DNA of 64,000 bases from Paraspadella gotoi (taxonomy: Eukaryota; Chaetognatha), in contig CM119271.1 of NCBI GenBank assembly GCA_051294375.1, positions 14,514,770 to 14,578,769 on the forward strand, read 5' to 3'. Below, piece by piece: positions 23,495-35,400 of the stretch (its first letter is position 1; each line of letters starts with the position of its first letter). The notes beneath the pieces are model-generated. The model worked only from the letters and a program-made list of their open reading frames with translations. It did no database searches and had not been told where the DNA came from. Position numbers and translations under genes: made by a program.

Positions 23495-24373
23495 CGTGGA
23501 AATGAGTTTTTTTTTGTTATCGAATGATCAAGAGTTTATTGATTTTTTTCTAGTTTACAACGAGTCCACAATTTGTTCGTCAGAGAAGCCGAATCGTTGA
23601 AAAATGGACAAAACGACTTTTTTTTTTATATCTGCATTTTTAACGAGCGAGAGACAAATAAAAAAAAAATAAGAAGTTTGAATCGCAGGCATTTTCAAAA
23701 AGGGGAAAATCTGAAGAGGGAAGATTTAGCGTTGGGTGCCGACGGAGACAAAATGGGAAGAGTGGGAGGCGAGTAAGGTAATGTGCGTCACGAACTTTAA
23801 TAAAAGCAAAAATTTACAAATAAAAGTAAAGGCCGAATGCGTTTTTGAGGAAAAATAAAAATGGATTTAAAAAATGAGCAGCAACGCACATCAGTTTGCA
23901 TTGAGTATTCTGGCCGAGTTTGGAGTCAAAGAAAACGAAGGCTCTTTACGGGCTAAATAAAAACGGCTCCCGATTTTTTTTTAAATTTGTTAATATATTT
24001 TTAGGGTTCTGACAAATATTTTTAGCCATACAAGTCATTTTTTGTCGTTTTTGTTTTTTTACCAATCGCCAAACAGCCGGGAAGGAAGCGTTTCCCTCTG
24101 ACGCACAAAAGCTATCTCGGAACGAATCTAAGCGATGCTATTCTAGACATACAAAGCAGTTCCGTAATGGCGGTAGGTATATAAGTATAAAGACAAAGTT
24201 TGATTCATTAAAGACAAAGTTAGGTATGCTACGAATCGGCGCGACGTCTCGTAGGAATTTTAAAATCGACTAGAGATTATAACGCGTGTAATAATTTTTA
24301 CACGTTAACGAGCCTAATTTTTTTTTTGTAGCTACATATCAAGTTTTTTTGGTCTACAGAATTTTTTTCTTCT
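23495..24373. other. Intergenic between COPB2 and the BTBD gene
   Basis: 879 bp, AT-rich with many T runs. It holds the COPB2 upstream flank and the BTBD 3' flank. Short open frames show no family features or splice support. Confidence 0.55.
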
Positions 24374-27300
24374 TTAGGCATAAAATATAAGTTCGGGAAT
24401 TTGACCACCCTGAACCCCGGTTCCGTTGGTGCTGTCAGACGAACATTGGAACTGAAAGGTCACGCGGTTTACGTAGGCTTCGCTCATTCCCTCCTGAGAG
24501 AGAGAGGAAAAAAGAGAATTAAGAGTGAATAAAAAGAATAAATGAAATAAAAAATTAAAAGAAAGCGAGGATGAATATCTGACTTGTCCAAAGTAGCTGA
24601 GTTCGGCTCCGTCGAGGATGACGCAGGCCGTGTAGTAAGTGTCGGGTTCGATCTGAATAGGATTCGAGAACCAAACGGGGAAAGTGCTCGACGATCCTGA
24701 ATGGAAATAGAATTAGAAGGAGTTGATGACGATTAAGGATTTTAAAAACAAATTAATAACATAGCAGAACCCTATCGATGTTTTTCTATATCAAACTACT
24801 TAACAATCTATAGCAGAAGAGAAACGGCGGCCTTGACTCGTCGAAGCCTCTTTCTGGACCAATTTCACAACGATTCAACCGCGAGGCGATATCGGCGGCA
24901 ATGTTCGTTCTTACCGTCCGATTTAAAGCTCGTCTCTCGCTCGCCGACGACGACGCCGCTCCGCTTCAACTCGATGCGGACGACGTATTCCGCGGCGCCG
25001 TTGGAGGATCCGTATAGGCCGAAACCCGCGATGAAGATGCGCTTATCGACGGCGAATTGAATGGCGTCGCATCGACCTCTGCCGGGGAATTATGTCGTAG
25101 TATTCATCAGTAACGAGCTCGTAGACGAAATTGTCAATTATTTCATACGAAATTGTACCTGTAACGCCATTGATTGCTCCGATAGGCCGACGACTGAAAC
25201 CGGTGGCAACATTGAGGCAACAACCCTGAACGAAATACAAATTTTTAATTCCTTTATGGAATATTAANNNNNNNNNNGTGGCGAGGCGGACCGATATGAG
25301 AATTAGTAATACTCTTTCCCCCCCCCCACGAATCATAAAATTATTAGGGATATATGGATTTATTATGGATTTATTAGGGATTTACCCTTTCTCTTCGACA
25401 CAGGAAAAAGAAGGTTGGGCTTTTTCTGCGCAGTGAAGTAAAGAAAAATCTCGTTGGTTTCTTCTAAAGTGAGAATTTCGGATTGGGCCGCGCCATTGGC
25501 GAATTCTTAGTTTCGGGGGAAAAAAAAAAGACGAAAATCAAAAGTAGAAAATTAATAAGTTAGTGGCAGAATAAATGAATATTTCATCGACTCTTCCAAC
25601 CTTCCAACGACATGGCGGGAATCCGCAGCAGCAGCAGGGCATCGCCGAGGACGGTCCGCCGATTGGCCGGCGTCGGCTCTAACTCTTGACGTCCGCACTC
25701 CGCCTCAGCCCATCGACAGGCGCACTCGAATATCACGTGCTCCTGAGCGTTAAGCGTCTCTCTGGAGAGCGAGAGAGAGAGAAATGACGATTAGTAAAGA
25801 GAGTAAAGAAGAGAAAGAAAGAAAGGCAGCGTGGAGACCGCCAACCTGGCGAGCACAGTCTTCAGAGTCTCGAAGTCGATGTCCGCGAATCCGTCGGAGG
25901 TCAGCGCCTCTTCCGCCTGCGCGTCGATCACTTCCCAGCATCGCTGCATCAGTTCCGGTTCCTCGAACAGACGGCTTTGACTGAGAAGGACGCAAGCGTT
26001 CTTGGCGGAGAGCGACGTCTCCAGGAATCGAACGCAGGACCTCGCCAGATGGGGGACGATGTATTTCTTGGCGGCGTAGAGGACGGCCAACACCGTGTCC
26101 GCCTCGAGATCGATCTCGTCGCAGTAGAGATACTTGAGGAGAACCATGAAGGCGACCGGCTCCACGTCGGGGATTTCGATCTCTTCGCTGCGAGAGACGA
26201 AGAAGAAGCGAGGGTGAGGCAATCGAGTCGTCGAGGTAAGTATATTTGGGATCCTACCTGTTGGAGGCCAGCCCCCCGAAAAACATGGCGTAGAAAACGG
26301 AGCTACCGATGGACAGGACGTACTTGTGCGCTGGAACTCGGAGTTTGTTCTCTTGACCTGTCGATGAGAACATCATTTTAGGAAAGGGAAGGCGGATAAA
26401 GAAAAAAATTACGCATTCATGAGATTAAAAGAAATATTTTGATAAGTATTCCCTCACCTATGAGGAAGTTAATGTCAGCCATGTGCTCGTTGTTGAGTAA
26501 AACCGCGTTTCTCTCCCTCACCGAACATTTGCTGGCCTGGAAAAGAAATTTTATGCACATAGTGCTAATTAACTGAATATATTTCAACTTATTAAAACTA
26601 TCAATCCTTTCTTCAATACCCTATGGCTGACCTGCCAGTTGTGTTCGGGCGGGGAATTGACGGAGAGGGAAAAAGTGGAGCCTTGAAACGAAGATAGACC
26701 TCCGTAGGGAGTCAGCGAGAAAACACTGGGAAAGAGAAAAGAATATCCAGTCAGTGTCATACCCTAAAAATACATCAGTCCTACTTATTAAAAAAGTCCC
26801 CTTTACCTGGGCGACGGGAGATTCGGATGCGTCGTCGTCGTCTTGACGGGCGACTCCGGCGAACGCAAGACTCCGCCGGTTGCGTCGTCGTCCTCCTCGA
26901 CGTTGGCCGAAGAGATCGAGGGACCACATCGAAGGGCGCAGGTCGACGAGCAAGACGATCTGAAGATTCATAGAAAGAAATGTGACCATATCAAAACTGA
27001 AAGAGTTATTTTTTAAAATCAAATAACCACAAACCTGTGGGTGGAATCGGCGCCGGGCACCTCGAGGTTTTCGAAGGGCGGCAGAAAAAGCGCCGAGCGG
27101 TTGGGGCCGCCTCGAACCGGCGAGGCGGCGGGGCCGACTTCCGAGACAAAGTCGGCGGCGGCGGATGCGGACGAGGAACTCGACCGGTCGGCGGCGAATA
27201 CGGCGTCGTCGTCTAAACTGTTATCGCCCTCGACGGCGACGCCGCCGACTCGGCGTGTCCCGCTGTCCGGACGTGGCATTTGTGACGCTGGCGTCGAGGA

Positions 27301-29278
27301 TTCCGGGCGAATTACTGGCGGACGACGCCGGTCCGAACGCGACGGCGACGAAGGCGCCGCGCTAGAGCGAGGGAAGAGTTGATGGCGTCCGGAAGAAGAG
27401 GCGTGACTGGAAGAGACGCTTTGGCCGCAAAATTGCCGCAGGAAAAAAAAAGGTAAAAATTGAAATAAACACTTTAATGCAAACCTTACTACGAAGTTAC
27501 GTTTGAGTCGATTCTTCTGAAACTTGAAACTAATACGATTTCAATGAAAAAAAAATTTCCTATCTCTATCTCATTTGCATATTGTCGTTATTTGATCAAA
27601 TACTTAAGACATGTGATTCTGTTTATATTATTAGATTTACTACAAGAAATAACATTAATCATACAAATAGCAAATAAATAGATTACTATTCACTTACTGA
27701 TACACTAGAGTGGGTATTCCCAGAACATTATTCATTATTAATGTTAATATTATTGTTTATACTAATATATTATATAATTATATATTAATATATATAGGAG
27801 TTATTATTATTATTACGATTTTTTGGAAAAATAAAACAAGAATAAGAAATTTATCAGTTTTTTAATGCATCAAATTGAACTATAAAGAATTTTATTTCTA
27901 AGATCTACTGTTCGAAAAAATTTAGTTCTCAAAAGAATAGTCGCATTCTTAAATGATTGAAAAATTTTAACCTTGTTTTGACTATAGTGGTAGTTTTCAT
28001 GCAATCTTTAACTTTGTGTTGTCTTAAGTTAGGGCCCAACTCCGGAGATAATATAAAATTTCGACTATTAGTTAAGTCTTAGCTTTTTTGAAGCTCATGT
28101 ATGTACTGAATCAAACTCGTTGAATTCGAAATAAAACGCATATATAATTCGTGCATCGCATGATAAAAACAAGATAGTATGGCAACAGCCGGGTTGCCTG
28201 TGATGCCCATTGGATGGGGCATCTCACTGTTGGCTTTGGGGGCTTCCGACCCTCAGTGACGCATCCAGTCACTGGCGCGGTTACCCTAGGACGGTCTCGC
28301 TTTGCCAACGCAGAGGAAGTCGTTAGGACTGTGATGGAACACTACGCCTGGGATGGTGTGTTCCCCCTCTGAGCCAATGGATTTGGCTGAAGGATGATGG
28401 ACGTGAGGCGGTGTGAATATACCGCCACAGGATCCCCGGGCCAAGACATCACTCAGGTTCCTCAAGCCTGAGAGGTGTCTGACAAGACTGTTACCATAGT
28501 GGGAGAGAGAGAGAGAAAGAGCGCGAGTTGTGGGGGCATAGGCGTTTTTGTCGTAGCGTACCCCAGGGGCATAGGCGTTTGTGTAGCGTACCCAAAGTCG
28601 GCAGGGCATAGGCGTTTGTCGTAGCGTACCCTGAGAAGGTTGCGTGTTCGATAGTAGGGCTCACCACTTATGGCAACAGCCGGGTTGCCTGTGATGCCCA
28701 TTGGGATGGGGCATCTCACTGTTGGCTTTGGGGGCTTCCGACCCTCAGTGACGCATCCAGTCACTGGCGCGGTTACCCTAGGACGGTCTCGCTTTGCCAA
28801 CGCAGAGGGAAGTCGTTAGGACTGTGGATGGAACACTACGCCTGGGATGGTGTGTTCCCCCTCTGGATTTGCTGAAGGATGATGGACGTGAGGCGGTGTG
28901 AATATACCGCAAACAATAGATTGTTTAAATGCTAGTGGTTTAAAAAAAAATAGCTGTTTACCGTGTTCCAGTCTTTTTATGCAGTTGTTGATACCGTTAC
29001 TGTTTTTTTAATTATGTTAATATCGTTTTTGTTATTAATTGATTCATTAAAAAAATTAATATTTATCCTGAAAAAGGATAAAATTTGAAACGCTATTAAT
29101 TATTGATAATGAAAATGAAGCGACCCTTAAATTGTCACCTTTTAGCCTGAGACTGAAACCCGCAGGCGATGGAGATGGCGTGGGGGAGATCATCGACGAG
29201 GGATTCCAGCGAGGAAGGAGGGGAGGGGCGGGAACGAGAAGGGGAGGGGGACGCGCGCGACGGCCTCTCTTCGCTCAT
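24374..29278 (-). CDS. BTB-BACK-PHR protein (BTBD1/2/3/6 family)
   Basis: Secure exons: 27035-27418, 26807-26959, 26632-26725, 26458-26536, 26258-26357, 25846-26187, 25601-25761, 25386-25505, 25159-25225, 24915-25078, 24584-24696, 24374-24493. A probable first exon is 29139-29278, giving 678 aa; without it the ATG at 27279 gives 585 aa. The BTB domain starts at RNAVLLNNEHMADINFLIG, the BACK domain follows (LLSQSRLFEEPELMQRC), and the PHR domain ends the protein (KRIFIAGFGLYG, GQIPELIFYA). Such proteins are adaptors for Cullin-3 ubiquitin ligases; BTBD1/2 also bind topoisomerase I and BTBD6 controls neural factors in vertebrates. The Ser/Asp/Arg-rich N-terminus is not conserved. Confidence 0.9.
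25268..25277. other. Assembly gap (10 N)
   Basis: Ten ambiguous bases in a BTBD intron, between exons 25159-25225 and 25386-25505. Both flanking exons are intact and in phase, so no coding sequence appears lost. Confidence 0.95.
28178..28910. repeat. Two direct copies of a 240 bp repeat around a short tandem array
   Basis: Copies at 28178-28425 and 28669-28910 are almost identical (both run from TATGGCAACAGCCGGG to GTGAATATACCGC). Between them lie three copies of a roughly 29 bp unit containing GGGCATAGGCGTTTGTCGTA (28534-28631), a GA run, and a B-box-like GTGTTCGATAGT. It lies in the long first intron proposed for the BTBD gene. It looks like a recent tandem insertion of an uncharacterised repeat. 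Confidence 0.8.
29139..29278 (-). other. Candidate first exon of the BTBD gene
   Basis: An ATG at 29278 opens 46 codons (Ser/Pro/Arg-rich, then LESLVDDLPHAISIACGF) ending in phase 2 at AAAAG|GTGACA. The next BTBD exon is open upstream of its internal ATG as far as an AAAG acceptor at 27419-27420, also needing phase 2. Phase and composition agree. The acceptor is weak, and the implied intron of about 1.7 kb is long for this genome but repeat-filled. Confidence 0.5.
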
Positions 29279-29654
29279 GCAAAAAGTCGAAAAGTAGAGA
29301 GTTCGATCAAAACATCTGTAAAAAAAACAAAATTAGGCCATGTTCGTAAAAAAAACAAAAAACAATAAATGAATCTGTCACGAATTAACAATTCAATGTT
29401 GGAGAAAATAGAGAAAAAGATCTGGGAACAATGTCAATGAATCAGAAATACAAATAGTTGGGTACAATGTGGATTATGCTTACTGCTTAGGGATGAAAAA
29501 AATTTTTTTTCGATACATGTCAATGTAAAGAGTTACGATAATGACTATCACAATTCACAAAGAGCAAAACATTTCTCCCCTTGACGAAAAATTCATTGAA
29601 AAGTTGTTGTAAAAAGTTTTGAACTAAACGACAGCTCCGCTCCTCCAGCGGTGT
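29279..29654. other. Intergenic between the BTBD first exon and RAD18
   Basis: 376 bp, AT-rich. It would contain the BTBD promoter and RAD18 3' flank. No motif stands out. Confidence 0.5.
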
Positions 29655-31912
29655 TCACCTCGCTCCCGAACCGGCTCCGAAAACCGACTCAGCCTGCGAA
29701 TAACCCAGCTGCGAGTCGATGTCGGGACTCGAACGCCTCGTCGTCTTCATCTTCTTGGATGGAGATTCCGCGAACCTTTCTTCGTGGCGAAGAGGCGAGA
29801 GAGACCTTTTCGTCCTCGTCGGAGGTTCTTCGAAGAGATCGTCCGAATCGTCGCCGATTTCGATCTCCGTCGGCGTCGGTGGATTTCTTTGCGTCAACAG
29901 CAAGAAGTCGTCGTCGTCGCTGTCGTCGTCCTCATCGTCACGAACGACGCCGAAAGTCGATTGTTCGGCCGGCAACGACGATAACGGCGTTTCGGTTCGA
30001 CCGCCCTCCGACGGGGCGGGTTCTGGGCGGGGAGTCGTTCGATTTGGCCGAGTTGACGTCGATGAAGATCCCGCTGTCGAGACGTTTGAGGAGCAAAAGT
30101 TTTCATCGAGAACAAAGTCGAGTCTTTTGTGGTATTCGCGTCCGCGAGATTGAGAAAGTTGGGAGGAAACGACTTCATTTGATTTGTCATTTCCTTGACG
30201 TTGATCTTCCTTATTCTCTTTTTCTGAGTTTCCTTCTTCCGAGAATTCTACCGAGGATCCCTGAGGCAGTTTGGACTTTTTCGAGCCCGCCCCTCGCGCC
30301 TTCGCGATCAACTCGGCGAACTGATCCCGGTGAGTCCGTTCGTATTCCTTCAACACTCTCTCGATCGCCTCAGGTTTCGATGTTTTATTGATGCTTTTCC
30401 CGACGACGGCGACGACGCCGGAAGACGTTCCGGCGTCAGTTGCGACATGAGCGGCGCCCTTTTTGGTCCCTTTCGGAGACGAGAATATCGAGGCCTGTGA
30501 GGCGCCGACACCGGATTCGACGGCGCCGTCCCCCGCAGCCTCCCTTCGCGTCGTCTCTCGCCGCAACTCGGCGTCGCTTTTAGGTCGAACGGCGTCGAGG
30601 TTTGAATTGTGCAGCAGAGTGTAGATGCGATGACGCTGAATGAGTTTTTCTTTTTTCCCGGCGGTGGAGAGTTTCAAGCTCTCGCATCGAGACTTGAGCT
30701 CTTTGATTTGCATGATGTGGTAGTTTAGTTTGGGAAGGGGACGTCTATAGGAAAAAAAAAATGGGGAGGTACAGTTTAACCGAAATGTTCGATAGATTCG
30801 ATTCACCACTCACCTTTCCGCTCTGCTCTCTTGCGTTGGCACTAAAGGTAAAGACGAGTTCCTTCGCCCAGCATCGCCCCCGAAACCAGATCTAATGCTT
30901 TCGCCACCGCCACCAGTTAGGACGCAACCGCCGCCACCGCCTTTACTCCTAGTAACTCTATCCTCGGCGGCGAAGTGTTGATCGACGTGACGAGCCATTT
31001 TCGACTGAGAAACTTTTGCTGAGCAGACGAAGCATCGATCCAAGTCGTCGTCGACTTCGCCGGATTGAGAGGGGACGACGACGGCGTCGAGAATATTCGA
31101 CGAAGAATTCCCGTTCTCGTCCCTCGAATCTAGTTTCGTTTTCGACGGCGCCTTTTTTAACTGGGAAGGCGATGGCGCCTTTCGTCGTTGGGACGGCGAC
31201 GGCGCCTGCTGCAATTGGGTCGACGAAGTCGTCGCCATACAGTCTGTACGAGACGGAGTTTTATTCCGTGCCACTTGCGATAAAGTCGGCGACTTTGAAA
31301 TCCCTTTTCGCGATCGCGAAGAAGTTTTCGAGAGCGCCTTTTCACGTCGGGTCGGCGGAGACCGATCACACGCGCCAGACTTTGTCGATGCTTGGTTCTC
31401 GAGAACAAATCGCAAGAGAAGAGAACGGCCTGTCACCCAGGCTTCCACGACTTTGTTGAGAGTCGCTACTGACCTAAAAGATTAGAATACAAAAAAAAAA
31501 AAAAAAAAAAAAAAAAGCCGTTCTTTTATTTGCCCTCAAATATTAGTTTTTCGAACCCTCGGATTTAAATTCGCACCTAATGCTTGCCTCCGAAGCGGTT
31601 TTCCGGCAAACTGGATTCGGACACTGAGTATCCCCCGCCGCCATCGCCGATCTGAGAACCATTTTGCCAGTTTAAGATAATCAACATTAATCTATCAAGC
31701 GGCACGGTCACCCTCTCTCCCCGACCCCACCTGAGACACAAAGAACAGAAGGCGACGCCGCAACAGGGAAGGGCGACGGCGCCGACGAAAAACTCGGCGC
31801 AGATCGGACACCGCAATTCCCGGTCCACGTCGACGAGAAAGGGGAAAGTCTCCGGAAAATCTTCCGGCGAAGTTAAATCCTCGGGAACCTCAAGTTCTGA
31901 CGCAAGATTCAT
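29655..31912 (-). CDS. RAD18: RAD18 E3 ubiquitin ligase (atypical RING)
   Basis: Four exons: 31731-31912, 31577-31651, 30814-31473, 29655-30744; 2,007 nt, 668 aa. Order of domains: RING in exons 1-2 (ELRCPICAEFF, CSLCLR, QCPNPVC), a UBZ zinc finger in exon 3 (CFVC, then 11 residues, H, 3 residues, H), and a SAP DNA-binding motif in exon 4 (ELKSRCESLKLSTAGKKEKL), then the Rad6-binding region (EYERTHRDQFAELIAKAR). RAD18 with RAD6 monoubiquitinates PCNA to start translesion synthesis. Odd points: the RING histidine is Val53, the last cysteine pair is spaced C-x4-C, and the final UBZ ligand is His instead of Cys. The tail is long, acidic and Ser-rich. Confidence 0.92.
31490..31517. repeat. poly(A) tract in RAD18 intron 2
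   Basis: A run of about 27 A on the plus strand, so poly(T) in the transcript, some 17-45 bp upstream of the exon 3 acceptor. It probably acts as an extended polypyrimidine tract. Confidence 0.9.
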
Positions 31913-32484
31913 CCTTGTCGACTTAGTTTGGCGAAAGACTATGAGCGCCTCTTTTCAAAAATGATCGAACAACGTGGAGCCGCGCAATTTCTTCATAACA
32001 TTAGTTAGTTGTTGATGAGGCTACGATGCGCCGTTTTTTCTCCGTTTAGTTCATTCATCTTCTAAAAAAATTCAATGATTTTTAAAATCCTTTAAAATTA
32101 TTTCTTCCACATCACAGAGACGCTTAGGTCGCCAAAATGGGCGATACAGACCAAGGACGGTCGCAGAAAACGCAAATCTAATGTGATTTTTTTTATTCCA
32201 TATAAAAAGTCTACTCTGCTAATGACCATAGAAAGGAACAACGACTAACGAGGTGTAGAGTTGAATAATTTATGGAGAAATTAATAACTATGACTGCGAT
32301 TTTTTGAGTGTCACACAACTAGCTAACCGCACGATAAAAAAATTCCAAAACCATGAATATAAAACCTAAAAAAAATGTAACAAAACTTCTTACTATAATA
32401 AACTATATGGATTATAGTTCAAAAAAAAAACCTATAAACCAGAGCAATACCCCCATTTGAAAACATTTCTAGTTAAAAACTGTA
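31913..32484. other. Intergenic between RAD18 and VPS13B
   Basis: 572 bp, AT-rich. It contains the RAD18 upstream flank and the VPS13B 3' flank. No gene seen. Confidence 0.55.
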
Positions 32485-35400
32485 TTAAACTAAAAAGGTT
32501 CTTCCCGAATTCCCGTTGTTCTTCGTCCGATAGAAGACGGAGAGGAAAAGATCGTGAAGACTCGGTTCGATCACAAACTCGTGAGTTTCTTTCTTTTCGG
32601 TGAACGACGACGACGACGTTGTCTCCGTGGAGGGAAGGCGGACGCGGGCCAGGCGACGGGATGTCCACTGGGAGGAGGAGACGAGAAAACATTGTCCACT
32701 TTAAACAAATTTTACAAAAAAATAACCCTAATATTTACTCATAATGATGATAAATATTTTATTCTCTTGATAATATTTGTAAAGGTCGGTGAAACACAAA
32801 GAAAAGAAATCTCAACTCAAAAATTTCGGTTCGCGAACTCAATTTCGTTCCATTAACTTTGACGTTTATTACAAAATTTGAAATAATTTATCGGGGCAAA
32901 ATGTTGTAAAGGTTAGGCGGAGGCTGGAGGCTGGAGGCGGATTTCGACCTAAAAACTTATTACACGCAGTAACTTTTTTCGTGGACAGAAAAAACAGAAA
33001 AGCAACAGATCGAGCAGATCTTTTGTTTTTTTTTACCAGCTGTGCATTCTGCCCAGACAAGTCGTTTTAATGTAAAATGTTTAAGTAGGGAAACTCGTTA
33101 CAAAAATAGGACGAAAACGGTTGTCTTGTCTTCAAAGTTTTACACCGGAAAATATTTATTAGTGTAAAGTAAGGCACTAGCGCGAGAAAATACTTAATAC
33201 TTATTTAAAATATGCAAAAATACAACGCAACAACTCGAAAAGAAAAAGCGGAAAAAATTAGATTGCCACGTCATCAATAAGAGAAATGGGTCTGGAATGG
33301 ACAATGTTGGACATTCGCTTGTCCCTATCTATCTTTCTATCTATCTTACCCTAAAGGCGGTCCTGGCCATCTCGTCCGATGACTGTGATGCGTCGAGTCG
33401 TATTGACGAAGACTCGAGCGTCGAAACGTTGAAGGAAGATTCGTCGAATCTCAGAGACGAAGTCGCCGACGGCCGCGAAGACAGCGCCACGTCTTGGATG
33501 TATTCTGTGGGAGTAAAAAGGAGTTAAGCTCTTCCCCTAACATTTATCAATTGTCTTACCCTTAACAGTCACCAGCAAATCTTTTGAATATTGGCCTCTC
33601 CTTCCCCCATCTTTTTCACTCCATATTAGCCTCTCCTTCTTTTTAGAACTCACCAGCGAGTCTGTTCTTATTTCCCCAATCTTTTCACGCGATATTGGCC
33701 TCTCCCTTCCTTTTAGTACTCACCAGCGAGTCTGTCCTTATTGGCCTCTCTTTCAATCATTTTCACTCCTTAATTTTTTACTCACCAGCGAGTCTCTCTA
33801 TCTCTCTCTATGCTTTTCACTCATTCTTGGCCTCTCATTTTTTTTACTCACCAGCGAGTCTGTCCTTATTGGCCTCTCCCTCTCAATGCTTTTCACTCCT
33901 TCTTGGCCTCTCCTTATTTTTTTACTCACCAGCGAGTCTATCCTTATTGGCCTCTCCCTCTCCCTCCCGCCGCTCGGGTTCGACGAAAATGAGGCTGTCG
34001 TCGTCGTCGAGACTGAAGCAGCGAATGTCCGATATCGCGAAAGCCTACAAAAAATATTAGTATTATTCAAAACATTAGGATTTTAAATTGTTTAACAACA
34101 GTTTGTAAATAAATTCTGGCGACCTGTTGCTGTATGTCCTCAGAATTGGAGACGATGTAAAGGGCGGTAGAAGTGAGGACCAGTTGGCAGGGAATCGATA
34201 GACCGCCTGTTAATGGATAATGTTTAACGGTTTTCTCAGTAATCAATTAATTAATTAATCATATAATTGAAATGGCAGAGTTATTTCTATAATGAGTCGA
34301 ACCGGAATTCGATTTGATGGCCTCGAGAGCAAAAACAACCGAGGACGTGGAAGACGACGACGATTTAAAACGAGGATTGAAAAGCTTCGTCTGGAACTTG
34401 AGAAGGCTGCTCGATCCGAGAGCGGCCTCGCCGCAGATCGGGACGTAGCGCGGCTGAGGTTGGACGCTCAATCCTGCGCCTGAAAAGGATGGCGTTCGAA
34501 TTAGGAGGATCCATTTGGTGCCACAGAATGAAAATCTGAAAGAATTTACCTTGAAGAAGTCCGGCGCCGGTTTGTGCGACCAACTCGGCGGCGCCTCCGA
34601 TCGGCTTCGTCACCACGCCCGCAAGACCTTTGCCCACGCCCTTCACCACGCCGGTGGTCGCCTGGATTGGTAAAGAAGATCAAAGAACAGATTAAAAGAG
34701 AACAGCGCATTTAACTAATCAAAACCGGACCATTTCAAAAAAACCCCTAACCTTTGACCAAGTTGCATGATCTGGATCGCTATTAGCAGCGGCGAAGATG
34801 CCCTGCAGCGGCTGGTCGGCGACGCCGGCGACGGCGCCGAGGATCGAAAGGCCGAAGCCGGTCAAACCTTGGTAGAGGCCGGAAGTGACGCCGACGGGAA
34901 CTTGGCGCCGGAAAAGTTCTTGCCTGAAAATGGAAAGAATGGGTTGAACGAACTAAATAAGAAAATTCTAATATCAACAAGATTATTTAGACTGATTAAA
35001 AATGATCTTAAACCTGGGCAACCAACCAAGAAACAAAAATCATTCAAATGATTAGCATTAAGATTCGCGTATCTGGCCTCCAGATAAACATTTCAAATTA
35101 AATTTTCATTTTAAAGACTTTGGGCGTAATCCTCTTACGATTAATTCTTCTTTTTGTCCAGATTTATATTACTCGTCAACAGTTATCAATTAGGAAACTT
35201 GACGATTCAGAAGAAACCATTTTTTCCTCCTTCCTTCGATCTCCTGCGTGCGATCGAAGGTGGGAATCAAGAAACAAAGGACGCGACTATCGAACTCACC
35301 TGTTCCTGTATTCATCGTCCAGAGAGAGTCGATCCATGTTGCGCGAGACGCTCGACGCGAAGTTCGTCATCGACGTCAACATCCCGCCCGAGACGTGTTT

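Noticed and set aside
29055-29095. CTGAAAA...GAAACG string resembling the hammerhead family
   Set aside because: The core lacks the invariant G8-A9 pair (CTGAAAA instead of CTGANGA) and has only a short stem, so it was not counted as a copy.
29651-30391. 246-codon plus-strand open frame
   Set aside because: Antisense shadow of RAD18 exon 4, whose SAP motif and Rad6-binding region establish the minus strand as coding.
32485-32692. 86-codon frame starting MFSRLLLPVD
   Set aside because: Different frame from VPS13B exon 73, which is in phase with exon 72 and ends in the conserved C-terminal segment.
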